DNA of 64,000 nucleotides from Syntrophomonas sp. (GCA_016841425.1 JAENZE010000007.1:62001-126000); one strand, 5' to 3'. Positions 9,055-18,471 are shown, counted from the stretch's first letter. Notes: generated from the sequence alone by a model not told the origin. Translations and numbers: made by a program.

Positions 9055-9504
9055 CTATTGCAGTTTATTGCCACAGGAGGTGCAGAATTTCTGATCTGGA
9101 GTCACCTCTGCCTGGCAAGAGGGACAACGATTTGTGTCAGGCAAAGCATCAGTGTCAGCTATCGCTGCTGGAAACCCGAATCCAGATGGTGGTGCTGGTA
9201 CTGTATCATCAGATATCGGGGCAGTGAAGAGTTTTACCTCCTGCCGCTGACCCTCTTCCATTAACGTGAATGTAGCTTCCCCGGCTTGATAACCACTGTG
9301 TTCCCAACTTTCATGAATGGGATCCAGGTAATACCAGGTCCCATTCAAGGGGTTTAACCAGTATTGAATCCTACCCACCTGCAGAATCCATTCTTCGAGG
9401 GGCCCGAAGGCCTCCTCCATGGTCATGTCGGGATTGAGTTCACGATCTTTCATCCTTTCATAACGCTGTTCTACCTCGATTTGTTTTTTAATAATTTCCT
9501 GCAT
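9055..9504 (-). CDS. Small zinc-ribbon protein, function unknown
   Basis: 149 aa. An N-terminal helical part is followed by a WxxxxxWxYLDP-type segment (YWLNPLNGTWYYLDP), a Pro/Ala-rich linker and a C-terminal zinc ribbon (CPSCQAEV...FCTSCGNKLQ). Of the possible starts, the ATG at 9504 has GGAGG at 7 nt spacing, whereas the ATG at 9510 would be only 1 nt from it. Its start overlaps by one base the stop of a 48-codon open remnant (9504-9647), so it was or is translated by coupling. The upstream 1054-aa protein also has zinc ribbons. Confidence 0.7.
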   Translation of the reverse strand: MQEIIKKQIEVEQRYERMKDRELNPDMTMEEAFGPLEEWILQVGRIQYWLNPLNGTWYYLDPIHESWEHSGYQAGEATFTLMEEGQRQEVKLFTAPISDDTVPAPPSGFGFPAAIADTDALPDTNRCPSCQAEVTPDQKFCTSCGNKLQ

Positions 9505-9647
9505 CACCATGCCTCCTTCCCATAGCTCTCCACTGTACGCAGTGCGGCTTCATAATTTTGCGACTGATGTTCCTTGGCATAATTTGGGAAAGTTCTTGCA
9601 CTGAGTTTTATAAAACTCCCCTTATCTTTGAGACGTTCTAATTGAAC
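9504..9647 (-). pseudogene. Gene remnant resembling the C-terminus of the upstream repeat protein
   Basis: 48 codons are open and protein-like but have no ATG, GTG or TTG near the 5' end, where a TAG (9648-9650) closes the frame. The end ALRTVESYGKEAW resembles the tail AQSVLKSYEKDPW of the 1054-aa protein. Its TGA overlaps the ATG of the zinc-ribbon gene. The simplest reading is the surviving 3' end of a deleted paralogue. The similarity is short and seen by eye. Confidence 0.45.
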
Positions 9648-9688
9648 CTATGTGCTTGCTTACTTTTTCTCCGCTAAGGCCCCTGAAT

Positions 9689-12600
9689 TTAAAACTTACC
9701 CGTGCTGCCCCCATCAGTTACAGGGCGGTCACTCCATGGATCCTTTTCGTAACTTTTTAATACGCTCTGGGCGGCGCCCAGTTCTCCTTTTTTCTCATAG
9801 TATTTAAGGAAGGCTTGTTCGCCTCTTTCTTTGCCATACTGATCCATGAAGGCTTTCAGGTCAACCTGCATCGCGGAGCGCTCTAATACCGTATTTTCGC
9901 CCCACCATGGTTCTCCCAGCTTTTCGTTCCATTTTTTCAGCCAGTCTTTCTCATCCATGATCTGCCCGTTGCCTTTTTGCATGCCATCCCAAAAGTCCAG
10001 GACCTTACGCTCTCCATCCGGTAATATAACCAGGGTAGCGCGGTGATTCACTCTGGAGTTACGCTCCAGGGTAATACTTTCGACCACTACGTCGTCGCCA
10101 TATATGTCTTTAACCGAATCCTTAATCCAGTCAGCCCCCCATTGTCCATATTCGCCGCACTGACCGCCTTTCCAGTTCCCCAGTTTTTCATTCCAGACCC
10201 ACCCTATGCTATTGTTCCAGAATTTGTCGAGCACACCCGGGTTGCGCACATAATAATGTTCATCCATTTTATTTTTAATTATTTGATCCATGGCTTTTTC
10301 CAGATTTTCCTGCCGGGTAAAGCCATGGATATCCAATCCATCTCGATCATAGCCCTGCCGGTCGAGACCTATTACATCATAACCATCCTTGTCCCAACCG
10401 TCTTTATTAAAACCACTCCGACCATAGCCGTCCTGGTCATAACCCTGTTCATTGTAGCCCTCTTTATCCCAGCCATTCTTATCAAAGCCATTTTTATCAA
10501 AACCATCTTTATTATAACCGGTACTATCGTAACCTTCCCGATCATAGCCCTCCTCGTCGTAGCCCAGGTGATCATAGCCTTCAGCATCTCGCCCATCCTG
10601 ATTAAATCCATCCCGGTTGTAGCCGGAGCGATCAAAGCCATTGCTGTCATAGCCATCACGGTCGTAACCTTCCCGATCTACGCCCTTCTGGTCATAACCA
10701 TCCCCGTCATACCCATCCCGATCGAAACCATTACGGCCCAGGCCTTTATCGTCATAGCCTTCACTGTCATAGCCGTCTTTATCATAGCCATCTTCGTTGT
10801 AGCCGTTCTGGTCGTATCCATCTCTATCATAACCGTTCTTATTATATCCATCCCGGCCAAACCCATCCTTATCGTAGCCATCCTGATTATACCCATCCCG
10901 GCTAAATCCATCTTTATTATAACCATCCTGATCGTAGCCGTCCCGGTCATATCCATCTCTGCTCCATCCATTCCGGTCGTAACCGTCCCGGTCATATCCG
11001 TCCTGATTATAGCCGTCACCGTCATAACCCTCCCGATCAAAACCGTTACGATTATATCCATCGCTGTCATAACCGTTTTTATCATAACCTTCTCTATCTA
11101 TGCCATCCCGGTCAAAACCATTTTTGTCGTAGCCGTTTTCGTCATAACCATCGCGGTGCCAGCCATCCCGGTCGTAACCATTGCGATCATAGCCATCGCG
11201 GTTATAGCCTTCCCGGTCATATCCACTGCGGTTAAAACCTTCTTCGTCATAGCCATTTACATCATAGCCATCGTCATCGTAGCCATCTCGGTGATAGCCA
11301 TTTTTGTCATATCCGTTGCCATCGTAACCATACTGATCATATCCGTTGCGATCATATCCGTTATGGTCATAGCCATTTTGATCGTATCCTTCCCTATCCC
11401 AGCCATTGCGGTCATACCCCCACCGGTTATATCCCTCCCGGTTGAAACCGGAGCGGTCATAACCTTCCCGGTCGTAGCCGTCTTTATCATATCCCTCGGC
11501 ATCATATGGAAGTTCTTCACCTTCTGAAGCATCTCCGGACTCATTTTCTGGTGCATCATAAGGATCGTCAGGAGAACCGTCTTGAGGAACATAAACCTGA
11601 TCATAATCTTCATCCTCCCCGGTATCGAAACTGCCCGGGTCGATATTCACCAGAGCATTAGCCAGCGCTGGTCCTAAGGCGGCGCCAAACGCAGGCGGTA
11701 CTCCGAGAGCTATGGCTAGCCCTGAACCAGTACTTCCCCACCAGTTAGCCCATCCCCCTGCTTCTGCGACTCCACCATCATCAGCCAGGAGCAGATGCCC
11801 ACCGGTTAGTAATCCGGTATCCCCCAGAAAATAGGCCAGAGCAACAAAAAATATTATTATAGGCATCACCGGCATTCCCTGCCCTTTATCACGATCAGAG
11901 AACATCATCGCCGCTGCTGCACCAAGTATGACCAAACCAAAGAAGGAATCCCATATTAGGATGATTCCCAGCAGAAATCCGCAGGCCGTCCCCACCATAT
12001 TCAGATAGCCCTCGATTGTCGCATGGCTCTCCAGTTGTTTACCCTTGACCCCCAGTGCCTGCCATACTGCATTCCAGGTACTGCGCAGCAAAAGAGCCAC
12101 TAGTTTTCCCAATGGGCTGGCAAACAGGGCGGATACCCCTATAGCCAAAACCAAACTGCTGGTACCAGACATTAATCCAGCTATAACCAGTGCCATACCG
12201 GCTCCAGTTAGTATAGCCGCCGGAGCAGCTTTCTGGTTAATTTTAACAAATTCAGACATCTGCCCGGGAACCGCTTTGAGGCTGGTCAGGAGCCCTGGCT
12301 TACCCTGCTTCTTCCTGGCAATGGATGAAAATATCAGCGTACTGGCCAGGGTCCAGAGCACAGTGGCCGAAATTATGTTACCTTTGCTGGCCAGCAGGTT
12401 GGAACCCAGAAAACCCGAAGGAGCAAAACCTTGATTCGGTCCTACCAGCAGAAAAGTGTGTATCAGCATGGAAATGGCAAAGAACAGTATGGTCATCGGA
12501 AGTGCTTTAAGTACCGCCTGCCAGGTTTTAGTCCAAATTTCTCCGAGCAAGCTGCCCCAGGTAAGGGCCTTTTTAGGCCCCTGGCAGGCAGAACCCGGTC

Positions 12601-12853
12601 CAGCGTAATAGGTTCCTGCTTCCATTTGAGGTATATAGGCTGGCTGATGATATAATTGGTCAACCCAGTTTTCGTATGCTGGCTTAGTTCTGTTGACGGC
12701 TGCAATTCCACAGTTTCCGCAGAAAGCAGCCCCCGGCTCAACTTCAGCCCCGCAGGCAGAACAGGTGTTAATAGGAATGGAGGCTGCTGCCCCGCACATG
12801 GGACAGAATCCACCTTTTTCCGGAATATCAGCTCCGCAGTTTTTACATAACAT
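9689..12853 (-). CDS. Zinc-ribbon membrane protein with 79 tandem GYDxx pentapeptides
   Basis: 1054 aa in four parts. Residues 1-50 hold two zinc ribbons (CKNCG...CPMCG and CSACG...CGNCG). Residues about 95-400 hold several hydrophobic segments, so it is a membrane protein. An acidic Asp/Glu linker follows. Residues 454-848 are 79 consecutive five-residue units of consensus G-[YFW]-[DN]-x-x. The last 205 residues are an ordered-looking domain rich in Trp with GGQCGEYGQW. The family is unknown to me. The repeat would be acidic, aromatic and possibly cation-binding; that is inference. A ribosome site (AGGGAG, GGTGG) precedes the ATG. Confidence 0.75.
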   Translation of the reverse strand: MLCKNCGADIPEKGGFCPMCGAAASIPINTCSACGAEVEPGAAFCGNCGIAAVNRTKPAYENWVDQLYHQPAYIPQMEAGTYYAGPGSACQGPKKALTWGSLLGEIWTKTWQAVLKALPMTILFFAISMLIHTFLLVGPNQGFAPSGFLGSNLLASKGNIISATVLWTLASTLIFSSIARKKQGKPGLLTSLKAVPGQMSEFVKINQKAAPAAILTGAGMALVIAGLMSGTSSLVLAIGVSALFASPLGKLVALLLRSTWNAVWQALGVKGKQLESHATIEGYLNMVGTACGFLLGIILIWDSFFGLVILGAAAAMMFSDRDKGQGMPVMPIIIFFVALAYFLGDTGLLTGGHLLLADDGGVAEAGGWANWWGSTGSGLAIALGVPPAFGAALGPALANALVNIDPGSFDTGEDEDYDQVYVPQDGSPDDPYDAPENESGDASEGEELPYDAEGYDKDGYDREGYDRSGFNREGYNRWGYDRNGWDREGYDQNGYDHNGYDRNGYDQYGYDGNGYDKNGYHRDGYDDDGYDVNGYDEEGFNRSGYDREGYNRDGYDRNGYDRDGWHRDGYDENGYDKNGFDRDGIDREGYDKNGYDSDGYNRNGFDREGYDGDGYNQDGYDRDGYDRNGWSRDGYDRDGYDQDGYNKDGFSRDGYNQDGYDKDGFGRDGYNKNGYDRDGYDQNGYNEDGYDKDGYDSEGYDDKGLGRNGFDRDGYDGDGYDQKGVDREGYDRDGYDSNGFDRSGYNRDGFNQDGRDAEGYDHLGYDEEGYDREGYDSTGYNKDGFDKNGFDKNGWDKEGYNEQGYDQDGYGRSGFNKDGWDKDGYDVIGLDRQGYDRDGLDIHGFTRQENLEKAMDQIIKNKMDEHYYVRNPGVLDKFWNNSIGWVWNEKLGNWKGGQCGEYGQWGADWIKDSVKDIYGDDVVVESITLERNSRVNHRATLVILPDGERKVLDFWDGMQKGNGQIMDEKDWLKKWNEKLGEPWWGENTVLERSAMQVDLKAFMDQYGKERGEQAFLKYYEKKGELGAAQSVLKSYEKDPWSDRPVTDGGSTGKF
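10310..11494 (-). repeat. 15-bp coding tandem repeat, 79 units
   Basis: 1185 bp encode residues 454-848 of the zinc-ribbon membrane protein. Each unit encodes Gly-aromatic-Asp/Asn-x-x; the last two positions vary most (RD, RN, KD, QN, SE). DNA units have diverged by synonymous and conservative changes, so the array is old rather than freshly expanded. The period leaves long false frames on both strands. Confidence 0.9.
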
Positions 12854-13372
12854 AATCCACCACTCCCTAATGCGTTTAATCGTTTTTGATAGAGTGAGAG
12901 AACTATCTCTCAGGGCTTTTCGGCTCCTTCTGTCTCAGATACTTTTGTTAATTTACGAAAAATCTATGCTCCAGCCAGGCATGGTCTTCTTGGCAGGGGC
13001 TAAGCAGCAAGCAAGAGTACTGTTCCCTGGTTTTCTATAATTTCTAACATTATAGTTTCTCTTTCATATACTGATTCTCCTCCCAGCGTATCAGCAATAT
13101 ATTCACATAGTATCTCTGTACTGACAACATTTCGTTAAAGGCTGAAAAAGGGTAATTTTCGTCTTTTAGCTCAGCTAATTCACCCCGCAAACCGAGTTAA
13201 TCAGCAGCATTAGAGATGAAATGCTTGATATTGCCTCAAAATGGAGATGCTAACTGTCAGCAAACTGAACGATTATTACTATTAGAAAGTAACACCATAT
13301 TATATATTGACATTCACCTTAATTGAAAGGAAAATATATTTTGTACTTTACTTGATATAAACGAAGGGATGT
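12854..13372. other. Intergenic region between divergent genes
   Basis: No convincing gene. It holds an inverted repeat CTATAAT (13035-13041) / ATTATAG (13049-13055), which overlaps a TATAAT on the minus strand and may belong to the promoter of the repeat-protein gene. TTGACA occurs at about 13308-13313 on the plus strand upstream of the acyltransferase gene, without a well-placed -10. Confidence 0.4.
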
Positions 13373-14335
13373 ATGAAGATGGCAACTGAAAGGAATCTCA
13401 TGTTTGATGTTTTAAAAGGCCTGGGTATCATATCGGTTATTTTCAGTCATGTCTATCGGGGCGGAACTGATCCGGTAGCAGTTTTTATTCGGGAATTGGC
13501 CATGTGGTGTGTACCTATGTTCTTTTTGATCCAGGGCTATTTCATGTACAATCCTTCGTATAAAACCTGGTTTAAATCTACCTGGAAAAAGATTAAGAAA
13601 TCCTATATACCTTACCTGCTCTGGGCTGTATTTTACGGAGGGTTCTATTATTATATAGCAGGCAAAACCTTTACCCTGATGGACGTTATCCTGGGCAAAA
13701 CTGCTCTGCATCTGTATTTTATGTTCTATTACATCGTTTTTGCTGTCTTTTTCCCTTTGCTGTATTTTCTCCCTAAGATATGGCGTAAATATATACTGAT
13801 CTTCATGATTTTAAGCAATCTATATGTCACATTCATGCTGGAAATTGCTAAAACTTATCATATTCACTGGATAAGCTGGCCATATCCCATGCCTCCTAAA
13901 TGGTGGGGTTTCATTGCTATAGGAATGCTGCTGGGAGAGTATCCCCGCATTAAAGAATATATTACCCAACATGCCCGGGCTTTTGCCTGTGGAAGTTTAG
14001 TTGTTGCAGCTATCGGGCTTATTGAACCCTATTTAAATAACACTCTGGGCTATCTTTTCAACAAAGTAGCCCTGTTTCCGATGTCCCTGGGTGTCACGCT
14101 GTTTCTGGCTATCTACTACAGTACCGCCAAACCTCTGGGGGAGAAGTTCCTGGCCTATGTGGGTGAACGCAGCTTCGGTATTTACCTGATGCATTTTCTC
14201 CTGGTCGATTATCTCAGAATTACTTTAATACCAGGCGATCGAACTCTGGTAGCCTTGATCATCCTGTTTATCTGTCTGGCGGTATTGGAGATACAGGACC
14301 GCACCAAGCTGCTGCTACGCGGGATGACCGCCTGA
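13373..14335 (+). CDS. Acyltransferase family 3 membrane protein
   Basis: 320 aa, about ten hydrophobic helices. The N-terminus MFDVLKGLGIISVIFSHVYRGG contains the His of family 3 acyltransferases (usually R/K-x10-H), which O-acetylate or O-succinylate surface glycans and lipids. AAGGGA precedes the ATG. The substrate cannot be read from the sequence, and no glycan gene is adjacent. It converges on the aminotransferase gene with a 24-bp gap. Confidence 0.85.
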   Translation: MKMATERNLMFDVLKGLGIISVIFSHVYRGGTDPVAVFIRELAMWCVPMFFLIQGYFMYNPSYKTWFKSTWKKIKKSYIPYLLWAVFYGGFYYYIAGKTFTLMDVILGKTALHLYFMFYYIVFAVFFPLLYFLPKIWRKYILIFMILSNLYVTFMLEIAKTYHIHWISWPYPMPPKWWGFIAIGMLLGEYPRIKEYITQHARAFACGSLVVAAIGLIEPYLNNTLGYLFNKVALFPMSLGVTLFLAIYYSTAKPLGEKFLAYVGERSFGIYLMHFLLVDYLRITLIPGDRTLVALIILFICLAVLEIQDRTKLLLRGMTA

Positions 14336-14359
14336 TGAGCAAGGGGATTTTCCTCTGAC

Positions 14360-15787
14360 TCACATTACAGATCCTTTCATACAACGCTTATATACTTTAT
14401 CAACCAGTGACCCGCCGGTAAAATCAACCGGCGCAAAACTCCCCTGCTCGATAAAAAATTTATAACGCTGCTTGAATTCATATTTGTTCTGAACTATATC
14501 TTTTAGCCACTGCAGAAAATAATCGACTTCTTCCCGGGTATTATAACCGGCCAGACTTAGTCTGACCATACCAGGTATTTTATCATTACGGTTCTGATCG
14601 TATAGCTTTAAGTGCTCGTGATTTTCTTTTAAACCCAGCAGGTGGCGCACATAGTTCTGAGCGCAAAAACACCCTGTTCTAGTACCTATCCCAGCCTCAT
14701 AGCATAAAACAGCTCCCACCAGAGCATGGGGCAGACCTTTAATGTTAAAAGTCACCACTCCTACCCGGTCGGTGCTCCCATATAATTCAACACCTGGAAT
14801 GCGGCCTATTTGTTCTAAAAGATAGCTGGTCAGGCCTTCTTCATGTTCCTGCAGTTTATCCATCCCCAGGCGGCTCAGGTAAGTCAGGGTTCGGGCCAGG
14901 GCATAAGTACCGGTTACATTAGGGGACCCGGGCTCGTCACTATCTGGTGGATCAGACCAGTATACTTTCTTCTTCATCACTATTTTTACTGTTCCCCCAC
15001 CGGTATAATCGGGAGGATTTTGAGTGAACACCTCCCGGGGTCCGATTAATGCTCCGGAGCCAAAGGGAGTAAAGATTTTATGCCCGGAAAAAGCAATAAA
15101 GTCAATATGTCGTGGGTCAGAATGGGATTTCATATCGAAAGACCGATGCGGCACCAGCTGGGCCCCATCCACCATGATTCTGGCTCCATATTCATGGGCC
15201 ATTTCAGCCAGCAAATGGACATTATTGACATGTCCAGTGACATTTGATGCTCCACAGACGGTCAATAACTTAACCCGGGGGTAATTCTTCCTAAATATAC
15301 TGGCAGCATGCTCTATGTCTAATACCCCATCCTTATCAACCTTGACATATACCACCGTCGCCTTTCCCCTCCAGGGCAGATCATTGGAATGATGCTCCAT
15401 ATCGGTAGTCATTACCACATCGGATGGTTTAAGATGCAGCCTATAGGATAATTTATTTATGCCTTCAGTAGTATTATTGACCATAATAATGGAATCTCGA
15501 TCCGGGTCTGCATTTACAAATCGGCCGATGACTTGATGACAATCATCGTATACTCTGGAACTCACCATGGATTTATAACCGGTCCCCCGGTGTACACCCG
15601 AATACCATTCTAAAAACCTGCTCATATCATTTAATACCGGTACCAGAGCCGGAGTACTGGCAGCATTGTCAAAATGGATATATCTTTTTTTCTTTTTCCC
15701 TCTCACCAATATTCTTTGATTAATACCTTTGATATTTTTTCGCAGTATCATTACTTCAACAGCCGGGTTAGATCTATTCATAAACAT
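14360..15787 (-). CDS. Class V aminotransferase, cysteine-desulfurase-like (PLP enzyme)
   Basis: 475 aa. FDNAASTPALVP at the start of the fold, EHHSNDLPW, VDGAQLVPH and SGHK (the PLP-binding Lys) are the hallmarks of the SufS/CsdA branch. GTRTGCFCAQNY near the C-terminus may provide an active-site Cys. Activity could be cysteine desulfuration or another PLP reaction. AAGGGTG precedes the ATG at 15787. A short basic N-terminal extension (about residues 1-35) precedes the domain. No iron-sulfur scaffold gene is adjacent. Confidence 0.85.
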   Translation of the reverse strand: MFMNRSNPAVEVMILRKNIKGINQRILVRGKKKKRYIHFDNAASTPALVPVLNDMSRFLEWYSGVHRGTGYKSMVSSRVYDDCHQVIGRFVNADPDRDSIIMVNNTTEGINKLSYRLHLKPSDVVMTTDMEHHSNDLPWRGKATVVYVKVDKDGVLDIEHAASIFRKNYPRVKLLTVCGASNVTGHVNNVHLLAEMAHEYGARIMVDGAQLVPHRSFDMKSHSDPRHIDFIAFSGHKIFTPFGSGALIGPREVFTQNPPDYTGGGTVKIVMKKKVYWSDPPDSDEPGSPNVTGTYALARTLTYLSRLGMDKLQEHEEGLTSYLLEQIGRIPGVELYGSTDRVGVVTFNIKGLPHALVGAVLCYEAGIGTRTGCFCAQNYVRHLLGLKENHEHLKLYDQNRNDKIPGMVRLSLAGYNTREEVDYFLQWLKDIVQNKYEFKQRYKFFIEQGSFAPVDFTGGSLVDKVYKRCMKGSVM

Positions 15788-15922
15788 AATGCACCCTTTT
15801 TAAACACTTTTATATATACTATGTCAAAAGGGTAAGTGAGTTACAGAATTCTAATTCCAACAGGCAGCTGGGGAGGCTTCGGTCTCAGCAAAAAACGCTG
15901 CTGTGTTTCTTTCGATTATACT

Positions 15923-16402
15923 TCAGATAAAAAACTGGGCATTGGCCTGCAGTGCATCTTGAAGATAATTATTGACATCTACCACCTCAATGCCTGACAG
16001 AAGTTCCTCCGGCTTAAAGCCCATTATCTCCATGGATAATTTGCAGGCGCGAAATTTAACCCCCTTATTCCGGGCGCCTTCTAAAAAGTCCTTTAAATGA
16101 GGGGTTTGTTTGTCATCCATCATATTCAACAGCATGGATTTCCCCACCCCGGCAAAATTCATTTTAGACAATGGAAGCTGTTCAGCTCCCGCCGGGGTAA
16201 AGGATGAGAACATTTTCTCATAAAGATCTTTGCTGTCGATATCCATCTTGTCAGGATCTCTTAGAATCAGCAGTCCCCAAAAGGCACAAAATATGGTAAC
16301 TGTAACTCCCATACCTGCAGCGCCGTTAGCCAGAATAAAAGCAGCCAGGCATTTATCATAATCTCCGCTAAATAGTAGTATGTTTAAGTGTTTTTCTTTC
16401 AT
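15923..16402 (-). CDS. DsrE/DsrF-like family protein (peroxiredoxin-type fold)
   Basis: 159 aa. The N-terminus LNILLFSGDYDKCLAAFILANGAAGMGVTVTIFCAFWG is typical of the DsrE/F/H-like family found next to sulfur-trafficking genes. Two conserved-looking Cys are present, in IFCAFWG and in RACKLSMEIMG. These proteins often carry or relay persulfide. It lies on the same strand as, and upstream of, the cysteine-desulfurase-like gene (135 bp apart), which fits a sulfur role by inference. Confidence 0.85.
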   Translation of the reverse strand: MKEKHLNILLFSGDYDKCLAAFILANGAAGMGVTVTIFCAFWGLLILRDPDKMDIDSKDLYEKMFSSFTPAGAEQLPLSKMNFAGVGKSMLLNMMDDKQTPHLKDFLEGARNKGVKFRACKLSMEIMGFKPEELLSGIEVVDVNNYLQDALQANAQFFI

Positions 16403-16839
16403 ATAACATCGGCTCCTTTATATTCATATTTTCTTTAGAATGTGTTTTTTAATAGTTTTTAATCCTCATAACTCACGGGGACGACTCCTTTAATCGCATC
16501 ATGCATGCTTAAATAAAGTGGACCATGTTAACCAGGTATATTAGATAAGACAAGTAATTGGAGGAAGGGCCTGAAAACCGCGACAATTGAGACTTATTGA
16601 CAGCAGAAAGCAGGGCTTTAAAACCCTGCTTTCTGCGGGATCGTTAATAAGGGGACTTAATGTTGCAACCTACCGGATAGCTTTAAGGAGGTTGGCTGAG
16701 ACCACCATATGCTGCCAGGGTATGCTCTCCAGTTTAATCGCTTCGCTCATATCTTCCAGCTCCACGGGACAGGACAGCAGATTTCTTGATCCGGTTACGG
16801 ATCAAGATATATCAACAGAACCGTCCCCGGCGATATACT
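16403..16839. other. Intergenic region with two perfect hairpins downstream of the thiolase gene
   Basis: Arms 16603-16615 / 16624-16636 (13 bp, 8-nt loop) and 16785-16793 / 16798-16806 (9 bp, 4-nt loop) are exact inverted repeats. Neither has a long T run. They lie after the thiolase stop and may terminate or stabilise its transcript. No gene is seen. Confidence 0.5.
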
Positions 16840-18045
16840 CTATATTTCCCTGGTCCACAGGGAACACATGGCCGGACCGCCTCCCACGCAGAGTGATGCT
16901 CCCCCGGTTTTGGCTCCCATTTTCACCATTTGATAATAGAGACTTACGATGATACGCAGGGCGGTGCATCCTACCGGATGACCCAGGGCAATTCCGGAAC
17001 CGTTCAAGTTGCACTTGTTCATATCCAGTTCCAGACCATAATCTTCTTTTAACATACGTCCTACACCCAGGAATTGTGCGGCAAAGGCTTCGTTAATTTC
17101 CCAGTAGTCTATCTCACTGAACTGCATTCCCGCCTTATTAAGACATTTAGGAATAACTGCGGCTGGACCCAATCCCATGACCTTTGGGTCTACCCCGGCA
17201 TGGCCAATTTCTATCATCTTCATCAAAGGCTTGATACCCAGTTCCTGCGCCTTTTCTTTATTCATTATTATCAATGCTGCAGCACCGTCGTTTATTCCAG
17301 ATGCATTGGCAGCTGTTACAACTCCTTCTTTCTTGAAGGCGGGCGGCAGTTTGGCCATGGATTCGACACTGGCATCCGGGATCATATGCTCATCGGTCTC
17401 ATAGAATTTACTGCCTTTCTTGCTCTTTAATTCTACTGCCACGACCTCATCTTTAAAGGTCCCGTTCTGTACAGCGGCGGTAGCCCGCTTATGACTCATA
17501 AGAGCTAATTGGTCACATTCCTCCCTGGTAATACCATATTTATCGGCTACGTTTTCTGCGGTTATGCCCATATGACCGGGAACCATGCCGTCATACAAGC
17601 CATCGAATATCATTGAATCCTCCAAAGTACCTGCATTCATGCGGTAACCCATCCTGGCTTTCAAAGCCAGATAGGGAGCATTGGTCATGCTCTCTGCCCC
17701 AATCACCAGTGCTATATCGTTTGCTCCCACCTGTATATTACGCGCTGCAGCTTCCAGGGCTCTCATGCCGGAAGCACAGTTCTGATTAACATTACAGGCG
17801 GTGCTGCTCACCGGTAAGCCACAGGCCATGGCCACCTGTCGGGACACTAGAGATCCCTGCCCATGTACATATATCATACCCAGAGTCAGTTCTCCAATCA
17901 GGGCCGGGTCAATTCCTGCTCGTTTAATAGCTTCTTTGCCGACTGTTATGGCCAGGTCCTTGGCTTGTACATCCTTCAGACTGCCCATAAATCTGCCTAT
18001 GGCCGTCCTGCATGCACTGACTACTACAATTTCCTTAAGATCCAT
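16840..18045 (-). CDS. Acetyl-CoA C-acetyltransferase (thiolase)
   Basis: 401 aa. The acyl-accepting Cys is residue 90 (NQNCASGM). The second active-site pair is the His of GHPVG and the Cys of CVGGG. It makes or cleaves acetoacetyl-CoA or 3-ketoacyl-CoA in beta-oxidation, butyrate metabolism or PHA synthesis. The ATG at 18045 has GAGGGGG 8 nt upstream and is preferred to the longer frame from 18066. A sigma-54 promoter lies 180 bp upstream, and a sigma-54 activator is the next gene upstream, so expression is probably induced by a small-molecule signal. Confidence 0.93.
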   Translation of the reverse strand: MDLKEIVVVSACRTAIGRFMGSLKDVQAKDLAITVGKEAIKRAGIDPALIGELTLGMIYVHGQGSLVSRQVAMACGLPVSSTACNVNQNCASGMRALEAAARNIQVGANDIALVIGAESMTNAPYLALKARMGYRMNAGTLEDSMIFDGLYDGMVPGHMGITAENVADKYGITREECDQLALMSHKRATAAVQNGTFKDEVVAVELKSKKGSKFYETDEHMIPDASVESMAKLPPAFKKEGVVTAANASGINDGAAALIIMNKEKAQELGIKPLMKMIEIGHAGVDPKVMGLGPAAVIPKCLNKAGMQFSEIDYWEINEAFAAQFLGVGRMLKEDYGLELDMNKCNLNGSGIALGHPVGCTALRIIVSLYYQMVKMGAKTGGASLCVGGGPAMCSLWTREI

Positions 18046-18225
18046 TTCATCTTCCCCCTCACTCAAATTTGTCTATCCCGGTTCTTGCTCCTGGTCTAAA
18101 CTATTGCTTAAGTTGGGTCCCCCCTTTCCCTATATGAATTGGTATAGTTAAGCATCTGTTTATAATAGTTGTCCAAAAAGACTCAATTGGGGCTTATTAT
18201 GGCTTTTACGATGATGTTATAATAA

Positions 18226-18241
18226 TGCAAATAATGTGCCA
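18226..18241 (-). promoter_or_regulatory. sigma-54 (-24/-12) promoter of the thiolase gene
   Basis: On the minus strand the sequence is TGGCAC-N5-TTGCA, an exact match to the conserved halves of the RpoN consensus. It lies 180 bp upstream of the thiolase ATG and 230 bp downstream of the stop of a gene for a sigma-54-dependent activator. A long 5' leader follows. Confidence 0.85.
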
Positions 18242-18270
18242 GGAATGGTAAATACTTGAAGCCATAAGAA

Positions 18271-18307
18271 AAAGGCTATTCCTCCATAGTTACAAAGAAT
18301 AGCCTTT
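18271..18307 (-). terminator. Terminator of the sigma-54 activator gene
   Basis: The perfect 11-bp arms 18271-18281 and 18297-18307 are followed on the minus strand by TTTTTCTTAT. It separates the activator gene from the thiolase promoter. Confidence 0.8.
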
Positions 18308-18403
18308 AAGTGGATTTATGTTGAAAATGCCGCTTATAGTTGCAAAAAGCTACCCATAAGCTTAATTCACCAGCCTGAACAAGGTATTAAGGTCGCAAAT
18401 AAC

Positions 18404-18418
18404 GACTCGAGAGTCTCG
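18404..18418. promoter_or_regulatory. Candidate enhancer (activator-binding) site for the sigma-54 promoter
   Basis: Two overlapping palindromes, GACTC-GA-GAGTC (18404-18415) and CGAGA-G-TCTCG (18408-18418), lie about 165 bp upstream of the -24/-12 promoter, a usual distance for an enhancer-binding protein. Assignment to the adjacent activator is inference. Confidence 0.4.
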
Positions 18419-18471
18419 AAACGATACTCTTATGGCAGATGGTGTACCCACGGCACTTAATAAACTTGCCT

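Noticed and set aside
10043-11527. A 494-codon plus-strand open frame
   Set aside because: It is the mirror of the 15-bp coding repeat on the minus strand; the product is monotonous Ile/Val/Pro without a ribosome site.
10372-11613. Minus-strand frames rich in Met, Thr and Ile inside the repeat
   Set aside because: Out-of-frame readings of the same pentapeptide array.
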